From: Armillaria gallica
Lineage: Eukaryota > Basidiomycota > Agaricomycetes > Agaricales > Physalacriaceae
Assembly: GCA_037576215.1 (NCBI GenBank)
Contig: JBANDB010000018.1
Location: forward strand, 1,550,001-1,614,000
Length of the DNA stretch: 64,000 nt
Direction: 5' to 3'
Part shown: piece after piece, positions 10,830 to 22,960 of the stretch
Layout: each line of letters opens with the position of its first letter
Position numbering within the stretch: position 1 is the first letter of the stretch
Position numbers and translations under genes: made by a program
Notes under the pieces: generated by a model
Databases searched by the model: none
What the model was told of the DNA's origin: nothing
What the model saw: only the letters and a program-made list of their open reading frames with translations

Positions 10830-12470
10830 GTAGATGTATAGCTAACGACTCAATCTAGTTTCCTAACACGAATATATTTTACCGTTTACCACCACGTCGA
10901 TGAGTGAGGTATGAAAAGGGCGCTCCTTTCCTTTCGACTCTTTCTCTTGTTCGTGAAGAAATATTGTCGGGACGCCGTCGTATCTCTCTCTCCCTCCGTG
11001 CACTGATACTCCTCTTGTGCATGAAGTTGTGAAAATCAAAGCCGATCGCTCAGCTTCTGTGAACAGGCTGGGTCTCAATTTGCAAGGAAGCCAAATTTCG
11101 CAGAGGTCCAGAGAATGGGTGCGTTCTTATTGAGTGGATTACAATTACTGGCTTGTAAAACACAGCTCGATAGTCGACTATGTCTGCTCCGTCTATTTTA
11201 TCCTACAGCACTAAAGTTGTCGTTTACATTGGACTAATCATCTTTCTGGCCCCGGATCTTCATTCATATGTACTAGCTGGGCATGCCAAGAGACATCTCA
11301 AGCGGTATCCGTGGCTCGATTCCGCGGGCCGTCCATTTAATAAAACTCATACGGTCTTTTTGGACTCTTCGCTTCATGAGGTACCTTTCCTGTGCTTATC
11401 AACTCTATTTCTTGCGGGAGGATGATTGTGTTTCTGTCGATAAATCTCGTTATAAATCAAGACTTGTATCGAGACCGCCATGGTTTGGTGGTCAACATGT
11501 TGCGATTTAGCCCATTGTTACGCTCTTGGTTCAAGTCCAAGTAACGGCATGTCCGGAATTTATCGTGTTTTTGTACCCTTCGTCGATCATCTTTCTTTTT
11601 CATGGGGAAATTTATTCCTAGCCGGTCTGGATGTTCAGGTGAGTTGCAGGCGATATCCTCTTTCGGAATTCCATCCTAATTAACAAAGCCTAGTTTGGCT
11701 GAGTCCATACAAAGCTTCGGAAACTGGACTTTGGTTCCGCGCAGTCCTTGGGTGCATTTTCTTTGTGTGACTCGTAAAAACACGGTTCTCCGATCTAGTG
11801 GTGATATCTCCTCTACCTGTTGCATCTTGTAAATGGAATCACATCGAGCCCGTTCTCAATTAAATTAATGTGGGGTCTAAAAGACTCAGAGGAACCGTCG
11901 TGCTCAGATACGATTGCTCTATCTCTCTCCAAGAGATCTCCATTCTGTTATTTCGTAAGCTACTTATGCAAAAGTGGATCAGTGGCAAGTTGAGCGGAAA
12001 ATGTTATCTACGGTTCGATTCCGTGGGCCCGCTGTTGATTGTTAGCTTCAGTGATTTTTGCTTCTCGTGTAGTGTATCGGTTCATTGGCTTTGCTTTGTA
12101 GATTCCGTTTCCTGTATCTATGCATGTGTGCGCAGCATTCGGATGCTGACTCTACTGTTTATTCTAATGATGATTACTAGTTAGGGGGCATTTGAGGCAA
12201 AGTGGGTGTTGCGTGGCGCGCTTTCCTGTTTTTCAGCTTTGTGGTTCAACGTTGTCAACTATGAGTGACGGTATCCGACAACTCAAGAATATCTACCTTT
12301 TGCCGCTTGTGTCGTTCGCTGATAATCAATAAATACAAATGAAGAATGTAAACATGTTCAAACGTTCAACGCGAAGTCCTAGTCAGTCTTCAAGAAACTC
12401 GGCTTTGGAAAGTGAAGTAAAGCAAACTTGTCAGGCGACGCGTCCCAAATACATGTGATTTGAGCGTGAT
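10830..12470. repeat. Module B repeat, copy 1 (CpG-rich form)
   Basis: Its paralogues are 18230-19930 and 50140-52330. It contains three tRNA B-box-like sequences at conserved spacing: 11313-11323, 11528-11538 and 12012-12022. Compared with the copy at 50140 this one keeps CG where the other has TG or CA; for example gattccgcgggccgtcc here against gattccatgggctgtcc there. It also keeps the unoccupied site (gctgataatcaa, near 12320) of a MITE present in the third copy. No protein gene is apparent. Confidence 0.7.
11456..11550 (+). ncRNA. tRNA-like relic in module B
   Basis: A perfect T-arm is visible: stem CTTGG/CCAAG around the loop TTCAAGT (about 11525-11541). It is followed by TAACGGC, which partly pairs with accgcca upstream (about 11475), giving a total near tRNA length. 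A D-arm-like segment (ggtttggtggtcaac) lies at the expected place. I could not fold a convincing anticodon arm, so this is a degenerate tRNA-like sequence and not a working tRNA. The matching site in copy 2 (19028-19086) pairs ccgtt with aacgg but is about 16 nt shorter. Confidence 0.35.
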
Positions 12471-13900
12471 CGCGTGGCCCCTCGGCCCGGCTCGTGCGCG
12501 TTCAGTTCCGATTCCCGAAGGCTTCTTTATTTCCTTCATCATCCACCATCAACGTCGTCCATGCAGCGGAAACCTCTACAATACTTTACTCTTTATCATT
12601 CTCTATGTGGTCTTTGGATCTGCCCTGAGGCGATGATGCTCCATCGAAATGTTATGTCTTTGTCTCTCCTTTACAACCCTAAAAGACCCGGTTATGTTTC
12701 TCTCTGATCTCAGCGCGCGGCTGAGCCATCGGTCATCACTCTTTTCGCCGCCAGGTAGATCTTCTGTGCACGAAGATTCCTGCAGTCCTATTCCAGCCAC
12801 CGGGTTCTACCTACCCTTGCAACACAATGCGGCAGCGCTGCATAAACAAGGAAGGGCATCTGGTTGGATTCGAGGACGGGACAGGTGTGGTTATATGCGG
12901 GAGAGTTTACCTTTCGGTAGGTTTACTATGCCCTTGAGCCGTCGTACTTGGTTACAACCTCGATTCTGGCACCGGTGGCTGCAAAGGATGATTTCCAGCA
13001 GCAACACATAATTTTCTATGGGCGAGACTCTCCGGCATGATGGCACCACAAATACGAGAATACTCCCCACATATCCTTGGGTCCTCGTTGTATGCACCTG
13101 AAAGGCTGCTTCGCCGATCGTTGCGCATCATTCCCTCTCTGACAGGATGTCGGGAAGGCTTTTTCGCTGGCACCGTCGACTACAGGATCAGCTCTGACGT
13201 TGGCAATAGCGGTCGGTGACGTTGCACCACGCACTCTCCACGAGCAACACGAGTTCACAACAGTTATCCAGTCTCGCGTAACGACACTAACGATCTCTGT
13301 CTCTGATCAACAGAATGCCGTCTCGAGGTAATCATAATTTAATCGTTGTTCCCTTCTTCTTTGCTCCTCTGGTGCCAAACGACTCCACCTGGGCTCGGAA
13401 TCGCATAGCGGGTCCGTGCATGCCCGGTGTCCGGGGGGCAATAAGCTGCTTCGATCGACATCCTTCTTCTTTACCATCACCTTCACCGGTCCTCGATGCT
13501 CCGTTCTCGCCAATTCCTTGAATCAAATGTCTATACCGGGTCTTTGCTCATGATGGATGCTACCTGTTAATGGCGGAAGTCTCGTCGAGTCTGGATCACC
13601 TTTGGCCCCGGGACAAAATTGATCCCGTAGCAACTGAGGCTACCGAGCCGTCATGTACTACAGAAGGTTTGTTGTTCCGATTCAATGAGGGTGATCAGTA
13701 TTTGACGATGTGCGCACATAGAGATATCTTGTTGCGGCGAGTCATGCACATCTCGCCCACTAACCTTGGTGGCTCCTTCTAATCAACTTCTTCGGGAGAA
13801 AATATCTGGTTTGTCGAGTATCACTCTAGGATGAAGTTTAAGGCACTGCGGCAGCTTCATCGAGTCACACTCATCTTCGATTTATGTACGTAACTATAAG
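12470..13900. repeat. Module C repeat
   Basis: It opens with gatcgcgtggcccctcggcc at 12470. It contains the ggacaggtgtggttatatgc block at about 12880 and ends with the block gtttgttgttccgattcaat near 13665-13770. The unoccupied site ctgaggcgatgatgctcc near 12625 matches the site where the copy at 52330 carries a 1.4-kb insertion. Module D follows. Confidence 0.6.
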
Positions 13901-14790
13901 TGGCTATGTGGTGATTTTCTGACTCATCGTTCCGATCTCGTGATTGTATATCGAAGGTCAAATTGACGACGTTGTTCGTTTTTCTGTGTGTGACTCCCGC
14001 CAGCTGAGAACAAAAACTTGAGCCGGCTTGGCTTTGCTTACGATCCGACTCCCATTCTCCATGCTATGCTTTCTTCTCATTAATATTATGATTTCCCGTG
14101 CTTGAGCTCTCCAATTTTGCTTTCAGTCGACTGGAACAGACATATTAATATCGTTGACCTCATCGATGGCTTCGCGTAATCATGTCGTCTGATCTGACTG
14201 TTTTTGACCCAGTATAAGAGACGAGCTGTATGGATCTCAGTACATCTACTCACTACCAAGCCCGATGCATCGTAACTGCATCCATGTTCTAGAAACCAAG
14301 CCTACCACCAACCGATGACCTTTGAAACGGGATGGTGCGCCTGATTATTCGAGGCGGTACTTCATTCGCAAATCTTCCGAGCTGGACAAAGATCATGGTA
14401 AACAACCGTAGAGCACGCTCGGCGTCACCTACGCAACAATAACAAGCATCACTAGTGAACCTTAATGGTACCGGTATCTGCGACTGGCATCCATTCTGAA
14501 TCTGATTGATGTGCTTCGCCTTGAGATCGTCGCTGTACGTACTTCTGCTCCTTGTTTTGATGAGCCTACTTATTTGCTATGAAGCTATAATTCTTGATAA
14601 GGCACACAGGAGATATTCAAGCAAGGAGGGATACGGCGGAGACCAGTCAATACCCATATCAATTTAGATTTTCATGTTCACATTTTCTCGGTATATAAAA
14701 GCATCTTAATAAAATGGTATAAATCATCTCTGCTCGTGATGGGGAGGTAATAAAATCTTCACATACTGTTGGAAGCCTTGGGATCCACCA
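13900..14790. repeat. Module D repeat
   Basis: It aligns with 27780-28965, and its first part with 30800-30990. Shared landmarks are gagcacgctcggcgtcacct (about 14412), aacaagcatcactagtgaac, and ataaaagcatcttaataaaa (about 14695). No gene is recognised. The distal end abuts the stop codon of the F-box gene on the minus strand. Confidence 0.55.
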
Positions 14791-14795
14791 CTAGT

Positions 14796-15991
14796 TTAAG
14801 TACTTGTCACGTCTATCTCCCTTCCCAACTCCTCAAGCCTATGTTGGAACCTTCGAGTCTGCTCATCGAACAACCACAAACGAAACAATAAACGATCCTC
14901 TTTCATCATCTGCAAGTTAAGCGATTTTAAATTGCGGAATTTCGGTTGCGAGAGCGCTTTGGCTAAAGGCTCGAATCCATCTATTAACGGATTGGACAGG
15001 GATGTGAAGGATAAGACTTCCAGTGTAGATAGGGCGTCGGAGGGTGTGAAGAGAAGCTGTACGATTGAGTCAGACAGTCCGGTTTCGTCGTTTATGGATA
15101 GTGATTTGAGTCTGGTGAGAGGGAGAGAAACTGGTGGGTTTTAAGCTCGAGTAGGGGAGTTGTAAGCAGTAAGATACATACATGATCGCTGTGCTGGTAA
15201 TTTGAAGTGAATGCTCAAGTCTATGAGATGTGGAGTCCCCTGGAATAGCTCCTCAAGATCCTGCGGACAGCACTCTCGAACACATGCCACCCGTAATGAC
15301 TTGAGGGAGATTGGACAGTCGTCTCGAAGGAACAGTGACAAGTCCTCAGTCTCCAAATATTCTAGATCAACACCACGATGAACGGTAGTGTAGGAAGTCA
15401 CCTGTGACTTGCGGAATCTGATCCCACGAACTGTGAGCTTCTTGAGTGTAAGAGGGAGATTGGCTAGTAGTTTGAAAAAGTCAGCTACTGCCCTGGATTC
15501 CATGTAGGATAGCTCGAGGTCAAGGAGGGAAGAATCGTGGTGTTGTCGATGTTGACAGCTTTGATCTTCATGGTGTGAACTTTAGTGCACCACGGAAGGA
15601 GGTCGGTGGAGATTTCCTGCTTTAACACGTCCATTTCGATGGTGTGGAAGCAGGGTCTAGGAGCTCTCCCTTTGAGTTCTGTGAGGAATCTAGAAGCTCG
15701 GCCAATCAGTGAGAGGGTGTGAAAGATGTGCGGGAAGCATATGGTGTGGAAGGTGGAGGATGTGAGGGAAAGGGATTTGGTTGAGGGGATGTCGAGGTGT
15801 GAGATAATCTCTTCGAAGAGCTCGAGAGGGAGGTCGGAGTACGGACACATGGAGGGATTGGGAGATGTTGGGGAATGGACGCGAGGTTGGGTGTGGGCGA
15901 ATATACGTGTGTGGCTTATATGCTCGTGTATGAAGGACCTGGCTTGAATGAAAGACCAGCTTATTGCGGACAGTATCATTGTACGGAACAC
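14796..15991 (-). pseudogene. F-box protein gene with a frameshifting deletion
   Basis: Reading leftwards, an N-terminal region carries an F-box-like motif (SDLPLELFEEIISHLDIPST, then SLTSSTFHTICFPHIF). An LRR-like body follows: LLANLPLTLKKLTVRGIRF, then RDDCPISLKSLRVACVREC. A spliced 3' exon contains TRLKSLSINDETGLSDSIVQ and KFRNLKSLNLQMM and stops at 14796-14798. The intron 15131-15181 has a GTATGT donor and CCAG acceptor and keeps frame. Near 15524 the frame shifts. Two paralogues read ILPS-5 residues-DLELS, whereas here DLEL follows almost directly, implying a deletion of about 13 nt. F-box proteins normally recruit substrates to SCF ubiquitin ligases. Without that deletion the gene would be open, so recent loss or a compensating splice is possible. 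Confidence 0.7.
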
Positions 15992-16004
15992 GTGTGTGGG
16001 AAGG

Positions 16005-16230
16005 CCTATTTTTGTTCCGAACCATCGCTGCCATCGTCTTGTTCTTGCCTAACGATCGAAAACAAAAAGAGCGCTCCAGGGACACAACACTAGGACCAGC
16101 GGTATGACAAGGAGAGTCAAGAGTAACCGGGTAGCTTCTCTCTTCGGTATGGTTACCTTCTGCTAAAATTATACACATGCAGGCTAATCTCCTTCGAGGC
16201 TAGGAGATCTGTAGTGGTTAAATTTCCCCG
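16005..16230. repeat. Module A repeat, 5' fragment
   Basis: The sequence ttttgttccgaaccatcgct and the following block to ctaatctccttcgaggctag align with 39680-39860 and 36690-36830. It appears to be the 5' edge of module A. It overlaps the upstream region of the F-box gene on the minus strand. Confidence 0.5.
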
Positions 16231-16750
16231 ATTCTTTCCGAACGCAGTGAGGAGAAGGGAGGGCTTTGTCAACCCGAAAACGACCGTTTGCCCACTGTAG
16301 ATGGGTTTAAAGCTTGCTTTACGCAAGTCTAATTGCGGCAAGGGCAGAACGGAGATTGGCACCGGGATGCCAGATCAAGTCACAGGACCGGGATCCTTGT
16401 GATAGTGCCGTTCGAAGGACCGAGATCCTCACGGTGATCTTACCCCGACACTTGCTCGAAGACCGGTTTCTCGCAAGTGTCTCTCGATCGGTTCCTGGTA
16501 GGGCAGTGCATCACGGAGAGGAGCTACATCGCTCTCTCACTCATCCCCTCACTGTCCTACCAGGTAAGCTTGAATGGTCGCTCTCAGTTTCGTGTTCTCG
16601 TCAGTAATGTGTTTTTATATAAGCAACCGTGTCGGCGGACTCGTCTCCTAGATGAAGCTGATTCACCCGATTACAATGTGGAATTTGATGTATTAGACTA
16701 TCCGGTGTACTATGACCCGTTGTATTATCCTCGCTTCCACACAAACACGT

Positions 16751-17835
16751 ATGTCTGACCAGGATCCTATCTTGCAGCCTTCTTCGGACAGGCTCATAAC
16801 TTTCTTTTCGCTTAAAGACCCTGAGGTGACTACATGTTCTGATACTGATTAGACCCAGATCTGGGCTGCGTATAAAACACACGAGTCATCATTTTGGACC
16901 GCAGAAGAAATCGATCTAGCTACAGACGCGACGGACTGGTCCGCGAAATTATCTCCCTCCGAACGCATATTTTTTTCTATGATTCTGGCCTTCTTTGCGG
17001 CTGCGGATTCTATCGTAAACGAGAATCTACTGCAGTGCTTCGCCGCTGAAGTTCAATTGCCTGAGGCTCGATACTTTTACACCTCCAAGCCTCAATGGAG
17101 AATATACACTCTGAAATCTACTCCGCGAAGCTTTTGTCCGTGACAAATCTGAACAATTTCGTCTGCTTCATGGCATAGAAGAATTCCTTTGTATCGCTGC
17201 TAAAGCCAACTGGGCGCTTCGTTGGGCTCAGAGACTCGTCACCTTCGCTGCAGTGGAAGGCATCTTTTTTTCTGGCTCGTTTGCGGCGGTCTATTGGTTA
17301 AAACGTCGGGGGGTGATGCCAGGGCTGTGTTTTTCCAATGAATTGATTTGTCGAGATGAAGGCTTCCATACAGATTTCGCTTGTCTGCTTCACAACAAAC
17401 TCAGATACAAGCTTGACCCTTCCATTGTTGTCGACATTCTGACGCAAGCTTGTGTTGTCGAGAAGATGTTCTGGACCAGTACGTCGTGGTATTGTCTACA
17501 TTATCGGATACTAAACTATTTTCGAAGCTATAATGCCTCCTGACCTTTTGGGCATGGACACCAATCTCATGCATCAATACATCGAATTTGTAACGGATAG
17601 ATTGCTCGTTGCCCTCGGATGCTCCAAAGTGTACTTGGCCTCAAATCCTTTCCCTTTTATGGAGATGATATCACTGCGTAGCAAAACCAATTTTTTCGAG
17701 CGACGTAACGCGGAATACACTTTGTCTAACTTTGGATCTACCGGCGGGAACCGCAAAACCTTGTACGTAGTCTAACCTGCTTTGTGTTGCACTCGATTGA
17801 CCATTATTTAAAGGGAGTTCGGAGCCAATTTCTAG
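16751..17835 (+). pseudogene. Ribonucleotide reductase small subunit (R2), broken by two frame disruptions
   Basis: R2 supplies the tyrosyl radical for dNTP synthesis. Exon 1 starts at ATG 16751. A possible 33-bp intron (16826-16858) leads into IWAAYK and [10 protein letters not shown]. Next come [57 protein letters not shown], and after an intron at 17479-17527, [20 protein letters not shown] and KTNFFERR. An intron at 17763-17813 gives a C-terminus KTLEFGANF with stop at 17833-17835, resembling the usual acidic/aromatic R2 tail. The iron ligands (AEEID, ENIH, VEG, RDEGFH) and the radical tyrosine (HSEIY) are all kept. Frame is lost near 17094 by one base, and just after the radical tyrosine, where a 7-bp loss between ctactcc repeats would explain the shift. 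It is probably a recent duplicate; the N-terminus is shorter than usual. Confidence 0.8.
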
Positions 17836-17889
17836 ACATTTTCGCCAATTGTAGAATACTGCACGTTGTGTATCTCGTTGGACATTGTT

Positions 17890-18135
17890 AATGTTAAAAC
17901 GTATGAATTTGAAATTTGTCAAGCCGAGGCCCGGCATGTTGGATAGGAAAAGGGAGAGAATCGGGGACCGGCGTGGGGCCGCCGCTACAGGGATGAAGGA
18001 TGGTCAAAACATGAAACGAAGGAGTGCTCCTGAGTCGCTGGTCTGGCCGCCTGAACAAAGTGATACAAACAGAGGCGTAGCTTTCCCTCTGACCGCCATC
18101 ACTCTCGCTCAGCTCTTTTTCTGAATCCTGTAAAT
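17890..18135. repeat. Module A repeat, 5' fragment
   Basis: The block catgaaacgaaggagtgctc to accgccatcac (about 18008-18105) aligns with 39880-39970 and 36845-36955. It is followed at about 18230 by module B, so an internal deletion joined A to B here. Confidence 0.5.
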
Positions 18136-18229
18136 CGTGGAAATTACCTCTTTGCAAGAACTCGCTACTTAAATGATCTGATCTACTTTATTTTGAGTTG
18201 ATAGTCTTCGGGACATGTTCTAAAAGTCC

Positions 18230-19930
18230 AACTTCCGTAGGTGTATAGTTGACGATCTAATCTAGTCGCCTAAACCGGATGGCTGCTCACTCATAGGCTA
18301 CCTTCAGTGCCTTCGTGTTACGACTCTGGCTTTACAACGCATGGAAATGAAGCAAGTCAAGTTCGATTCCGTTACCTGGAGCATGGTTGTTGTTTTTGAG
18401 TGGGGGGCTTCCTATGAGTAGATGCGGGAAGGTGCCTTTACCGTCTATCACCACGTCGACCACTTAGGTATCAAAAAGCTTCTCTTTTGCTTTCATTCCC
18501 ATCCTCGACCCTCAACCCTCGAAATTGTCTGTCTCTTCGTCATGCTTGTGTATATCTCTCTCGGCACTGATACTCCGCTTGTGCATGTAGCTGTTAAAAT
18601 CAATGCCAATCGCTTAGCTTTGGTGAACAGGCTGCTAAACTTGCAATTTGGGAGGAAGCCAACTTTTGATGAGGTCTAGAACATGAATGCGTTCAGAACT
18701 GAACTGCTGGCTTGTAAAAACACCGCTCGCTAGTCGGCTATAACTGCTCTGCCTATTTTCTCTTATGGCTACTGCGAGTCAACAAAATCTGTCGTTCGCA
18801 TTGGAGTAAAGGTCCCAGATCTTCATGTTGTATGTATTAGCTTGGCATGCCAAGCGGCATATTGAGTGATGTCCACGGTTCAATTCCGCGGGCTGTCCAT
18901 TTAACATAACTTACTCCTTTTTAGGCCTCTTCACTGAATTCTTGAATTACCTTTCCTGTGCGTTCCTTCTATTTCTTATCAGAGGACGATTGTTCTTCTG
19001 TCGATGAACTAAAATTTGTACGGGGGCCGTTGTAGTTGAGTAGTAACTTGTCAGCACGTCTTGGTTCGAGTCCAGGTAACGGTGTGCGGTGAAATGTGTC
19101 TTTTGCTATACTTCTTTCTTTTAAACAGGGAAAGTTATTCCTAGTCGAGCTGGGTGTCAAGTGAGTTATAGGTGCTGTTTTATTTTGGAAATCCATCCTA
19201 ACTGTGTATCCTAACAAAGCCTATTTGAGCTGAGTCCATATGAGGCTTCGGAAACTGGAGTTCGGTCCAGCTCACTCCCTACGTACATTTTATTGACGTG
19301 GTTTGTAAAAGCATGGTTCTCTGATCCAGCGGTGATCTCTCCTCTACCTGTTCCGTCGTACACATTGAATCACATCGAACTTAATTCGGGTCTAAAAGAC
19401 TTGGAGAAACCGTCGTGCTCAGATACGATTGCACTATCTGCCTCCGAGGGATCTTTATTCTGCCATTTGATAAGCTACCCATGCAAATGTAGATCAGCAG
19501 GAAGTTGGGCGGAAAAAGTTATCTACGGTTCGACTCCGTGGGCCTGCTGTTGTGTATTAGGTTTAATGATTTTTGCTCCTCATATAGGGTGTCGTTTCAC
19601 AATTTACGTTTCCTGTGCATATGCATGTGTGCACGGAATCCGGATGCGTGATTCCGCTGTTGATTCTACTGATGATTACAAATTAGGTGGTGTTTGAGGC
19701 AACGTGGTCGTTGCGGGGCGCGCCTTCCTTTTTATCAACTTCTTGCCTCAACTCTGAGTGACGGTGTCCAACAACTTTTGCATCGGTCTCTGATAATCGA
19801 TAGTGAATAACGCAAACGTGTTCAAACTTTCACGATTCCTAGTCAGTCTTCAAGAAACTACACATTGGAAATTGAAGTTAAGCAAACTACGCGTGGCAAG
19901 ATTACGCGTGATTTGTGCGTGATCGCGTGG
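18230..19930. repeat. Module B repeat, copy 2
   Basis: It aligns with 10830-12470 and 50140-52330. B-box-like sequences lie at 18878-18888, 19073-19083 and 19528-19538, with nearly the same spacing as in the other copies. Unlike copy 1 it keeps the 5' part (gcctaaaccggatggctgct). No protein gene is apparent. Confidence 0.65.
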
Positions 19931-21080
19931 CATCTCGGCCCGACTCGTGCACATTCAGTTCCAATTCCCGAAGGCTTCTTTTTTTCCTTCCTTGTCCGTC
20001 ATCAACGTCGCCCATGCATCTTTTTTCCCCCAACCTCTGCTATTTTTTACTCTGTCTCGTCTCTGTGGTCTTTGGATCTGTGCCGAGGTCGTCGCTGCTC
20101 TTTTCGCAGCTGGGTAGATTTTCTGTGTGCGTGATCTCCTGTCCCAGCCACCTAGTTCTACCCACACTCACAACGCAATGCGACGTTCTGGATAAACAAG
20201 GAAGAGCATCTGGTTAGAATTTGGGACGGGACAGGTGTGCTTGTATGTGCGGGTGCCTACCTTTCCGTATGTTGACTACGCCCTTGGCCTATCTATATCA
20301 GACTTGATTACAACCCCGCTTCTAGCGTAAGTGGCTGCACAGGATGATTTCCTCGCCCTTTACCTGTCACTTTAGGTTATCCGACTCAGTCCGTTGTGCT
20401 CCTCCGAGTCTTCTCACATTTACCCCATGCAGCCAATCCAAAATTTTCTACGGGCAAGACTCTCCAGTACAATGGTGGTACAAATGCAAGAATGCTCCTC
20501 ACGTCTCCCTGGGTCCTCGTCGTATGCATCAGAAAGCTGTTATTATGCTAGTTGCGCGTCATTCCCTTTCTGATGGAATGCCGGGAAGGCTTTTTCGCTA
20601 CCACCTGCGACTACTGGATCAGCTGTAGGCAAAATACCGGTTAGCAATGTTGCACCATGCACTCTCCACGAGCGATATGAGTTCACGAGGCAAAATTCAG
20701 TTTAGTTTCCACTCTGGAGTAACGACGCTATCGATCTCTTCCTTTGATCTACAGAATGCTCCTTTGAAGCATCTTCGCCTGGACTCCGAAATACGTAGCG
20801 GGTTCACGCGCACCTGGTGTCCGGGGGTCAATACGCCATTTCGATCGAGATCTTTCTTCCTTACCGTCACATTCTTTCCCTCCAACTTCACCGGTCCGTA
20901 GGGCTTCGTTCTCGTGAATTCCCTGAATCAAAGTCTACCCCGTATTCTCGCTCATGATGAATAGTGTCAGTTATCGGCGAAAATTATCGACTCTGTATCG
21001 CCCTTGGTCCGAGGACAGAATCAATCAATCCCGCAGGATGTGAGACTAGTGAACTCTCCGCGTCATATGCCGCTGAAGAT
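19930..21080. repeat. Module C repeat, truncated at the duplication boundary
   Basis: It follows module B as in the copy at 10830-13900 and starts with the gatcgcgtggcatctcggcc block at about 19920. It runs to about 21080, where arm 2 of the segmental duplication begins with the block shared with 1110-1260. Confidence 0.55.
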
Positions 21081-21254
21081 TTGATGTTCTTCATAGCTAG
21101 CAAGAGCGCGAGGATGTGAAAGATGTGCGCGTCATTTATATCATTGTGGTTCTTGAACACAGATCCGGCGCCGAAGAAATTCGGGAACTAGACGGCGTCG
21201 TCGTTGTACGGTAACAAAATAAAAGCGTATCGCGCGATGCGTGCCAAAAATAGT

Positions 21255-22330
21255 CGCGGTCGCGTGGTCCCTCGGGCCGGCTTGTGCGGTGATTTTCGAA
21301 GCTTCTTTGTCCTTCCTCAACGTCAACGACCCATAGCCTCCATGCAGCGGAGACTTCTGCCGCACGCTAATGATCTGTCTAAGCTTAATGCCCTCTTCAC
21401 TCCTTTGCATCTTCCAAAGTACCTGTCGTGCATCTCTCTGATCTTTCTGACAGCACGCGGTTGGCTCACTAGTTGCATTTAAGGATGGGACCGGGGACAC
21501 GTGTAGGCATATGTTGGGAAGTTTACCTTTTGGCACGTCGGCGGTGCCTTGAACTCTGTTGGATTTGGTCATAACCCCGATTCCAGCGCCATTAGGACGA
21601 CCATGCTCCTGGTCTCGCTATCTGCGCCGGAAAAGCTGCTGCAAAACCAGCTGCCTGCCTTCAATCTTGTGTCGTCCTCTGTGCAAGCGAGCTCCTGTCT
21701 CAGCTACCTCAACCAATTCACGCAACACAGTACGCGCGCACTTCATCGGATAGAACAGGGGTAGGTATATGAGGGCGAGCTTACCTTTTGGTACGTTGAC
21801 TATGCACGTCTCCAGTCGGACTTGATTATAATTCCGCTTCCAGTGCTGGCGACTGCTCCATTGACCTACGTAACCAAATGGGCGCTGATGGCAGCACATA
21901 AGCGAGAATCCTCCAGGGTTCCCGAAACCTAGCCGCACGTCATTTCAATAACAATCTAGGACCGTCTTTCTGAGAGGATGGCAACGACGGCGTGCCATGC
22001 TGTCTCTTGTGCATCAATTTCCGCTGTCGCATGCTCAGCTACGTGCCATTTCTTCTCGTTACAGGTCCTTGCGCACCGAATCTCAATAAGCCACTTCAAT
22101 CAAGACACTCCTTTCTTACATCGCATTCGTTTCCCTCCCACTTCACCGGTCCTCCATGCTTCATGAATGGATTCTACCTGTTGACGACGCAAATATCGTC
22201 GAGTCTGGATCACCCTTGGCGCTGGGACGAAATTATTCCGACAGGAAGGGAGGTTATCGAGCCATAATGTACTCCAGAAGGTTTGTTAGTTCCATTCAAT
22301 GAGGGCGACCAGTGTTTGACGATGTGCTTC
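21255..22330. repeat. Module C repeat, copy inside duplication arm 2
   Basis: This is the counterpart of 2285-3370 with the same internal 80-bp duplication (about 21495-21560 and 21755-21830). It shows the less decayed version of that sequence. Confidence 0.6.
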
Positions 22331-22439
22331 CGCACATAGATCTCTCATCGCGACGGATCGTGCACGTCTCGTACGCTAATCTCGATAGCCCTTCTTACTA
22401 ACCGTATCGGATGAATGTTAGGACAGTCAGACTGCGATG

Positions 22440-22960
22440 GATATGTCATTATGGTTGATGTTGTCGAGCTTTGTGTCGTTAGCGAAGGTGGACTATGCTT
22501 GACTTGAGTCAACGATGATTTGTGTTTCTACGGGTTTACTAAAATAAATCGAAACTCGCTCTTTAACTCTGCCGAGATGACGGTTAGGATGCTCTATACT
22601 GAAGCTACTATAAATTATCACTTTACGAACTTGGAATAATCCATTGGGGTGGAAATTCATGAACCTGGTCGATGCCCCGAGGCGCAAAGACTCCGACCAC
22701 GCTCCAAGTATCATGCGGTCTCAAATGACCTTCAATGAATAAGGGCTTGATTTCCCCTACCTCTCGAACGATTTCTACCATCCTCTTAATCGAAAATCTG
22801 GGAACGTTGCGTGTGAGCGGAAGTCGGCTTGGATTGCGAGTGAAGCCCGTGTCTTGACGGAGAATTTGTTCATGAAGACTGAAATGAGGTGTGAAACTTC
22901 GTCTTGGCGTGCTAGTTCTGCCGCGATCTGATTAATTTGGTAAGATGGTGCGGTGAAAAC
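22440..22960 (-). pseudogene. Unknown decayed minus-strand gene, copy 2
   Basis: From about 22960 leftwards the minus strand reads AELARQDEVSHLISVFMNKF and SLAIQADFR. Then, in another frame, it reads VGEIKPLFIEGHLRPHDTWS and VFAPRGIDQVHEFPPQW and stops after IIPSS near 22640. A single frame change separates the two blocks, so an intron or an indel lies near 22790. I do not recognise the family. The more decayed copy 1 is at 3480-3960. Confidence 0.35.

Noticed and set aside
11270..11335. Functional tRNA gene around the B-box at 11313
   Set aside because: The T-arm is plausible but no matching acceptor or anticodon arm can be folded. It is treated as a tRNA-like relic only.
15690..16178. Long minus-strand open frame (162 codons) overlapping the F-box gene
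   Set aside because: It is out of frame with the F-box motif and reads low-complexity His/Pro/Ser sequence. It is the antisense-frame shadow of the F-box gene and the module A fragment.
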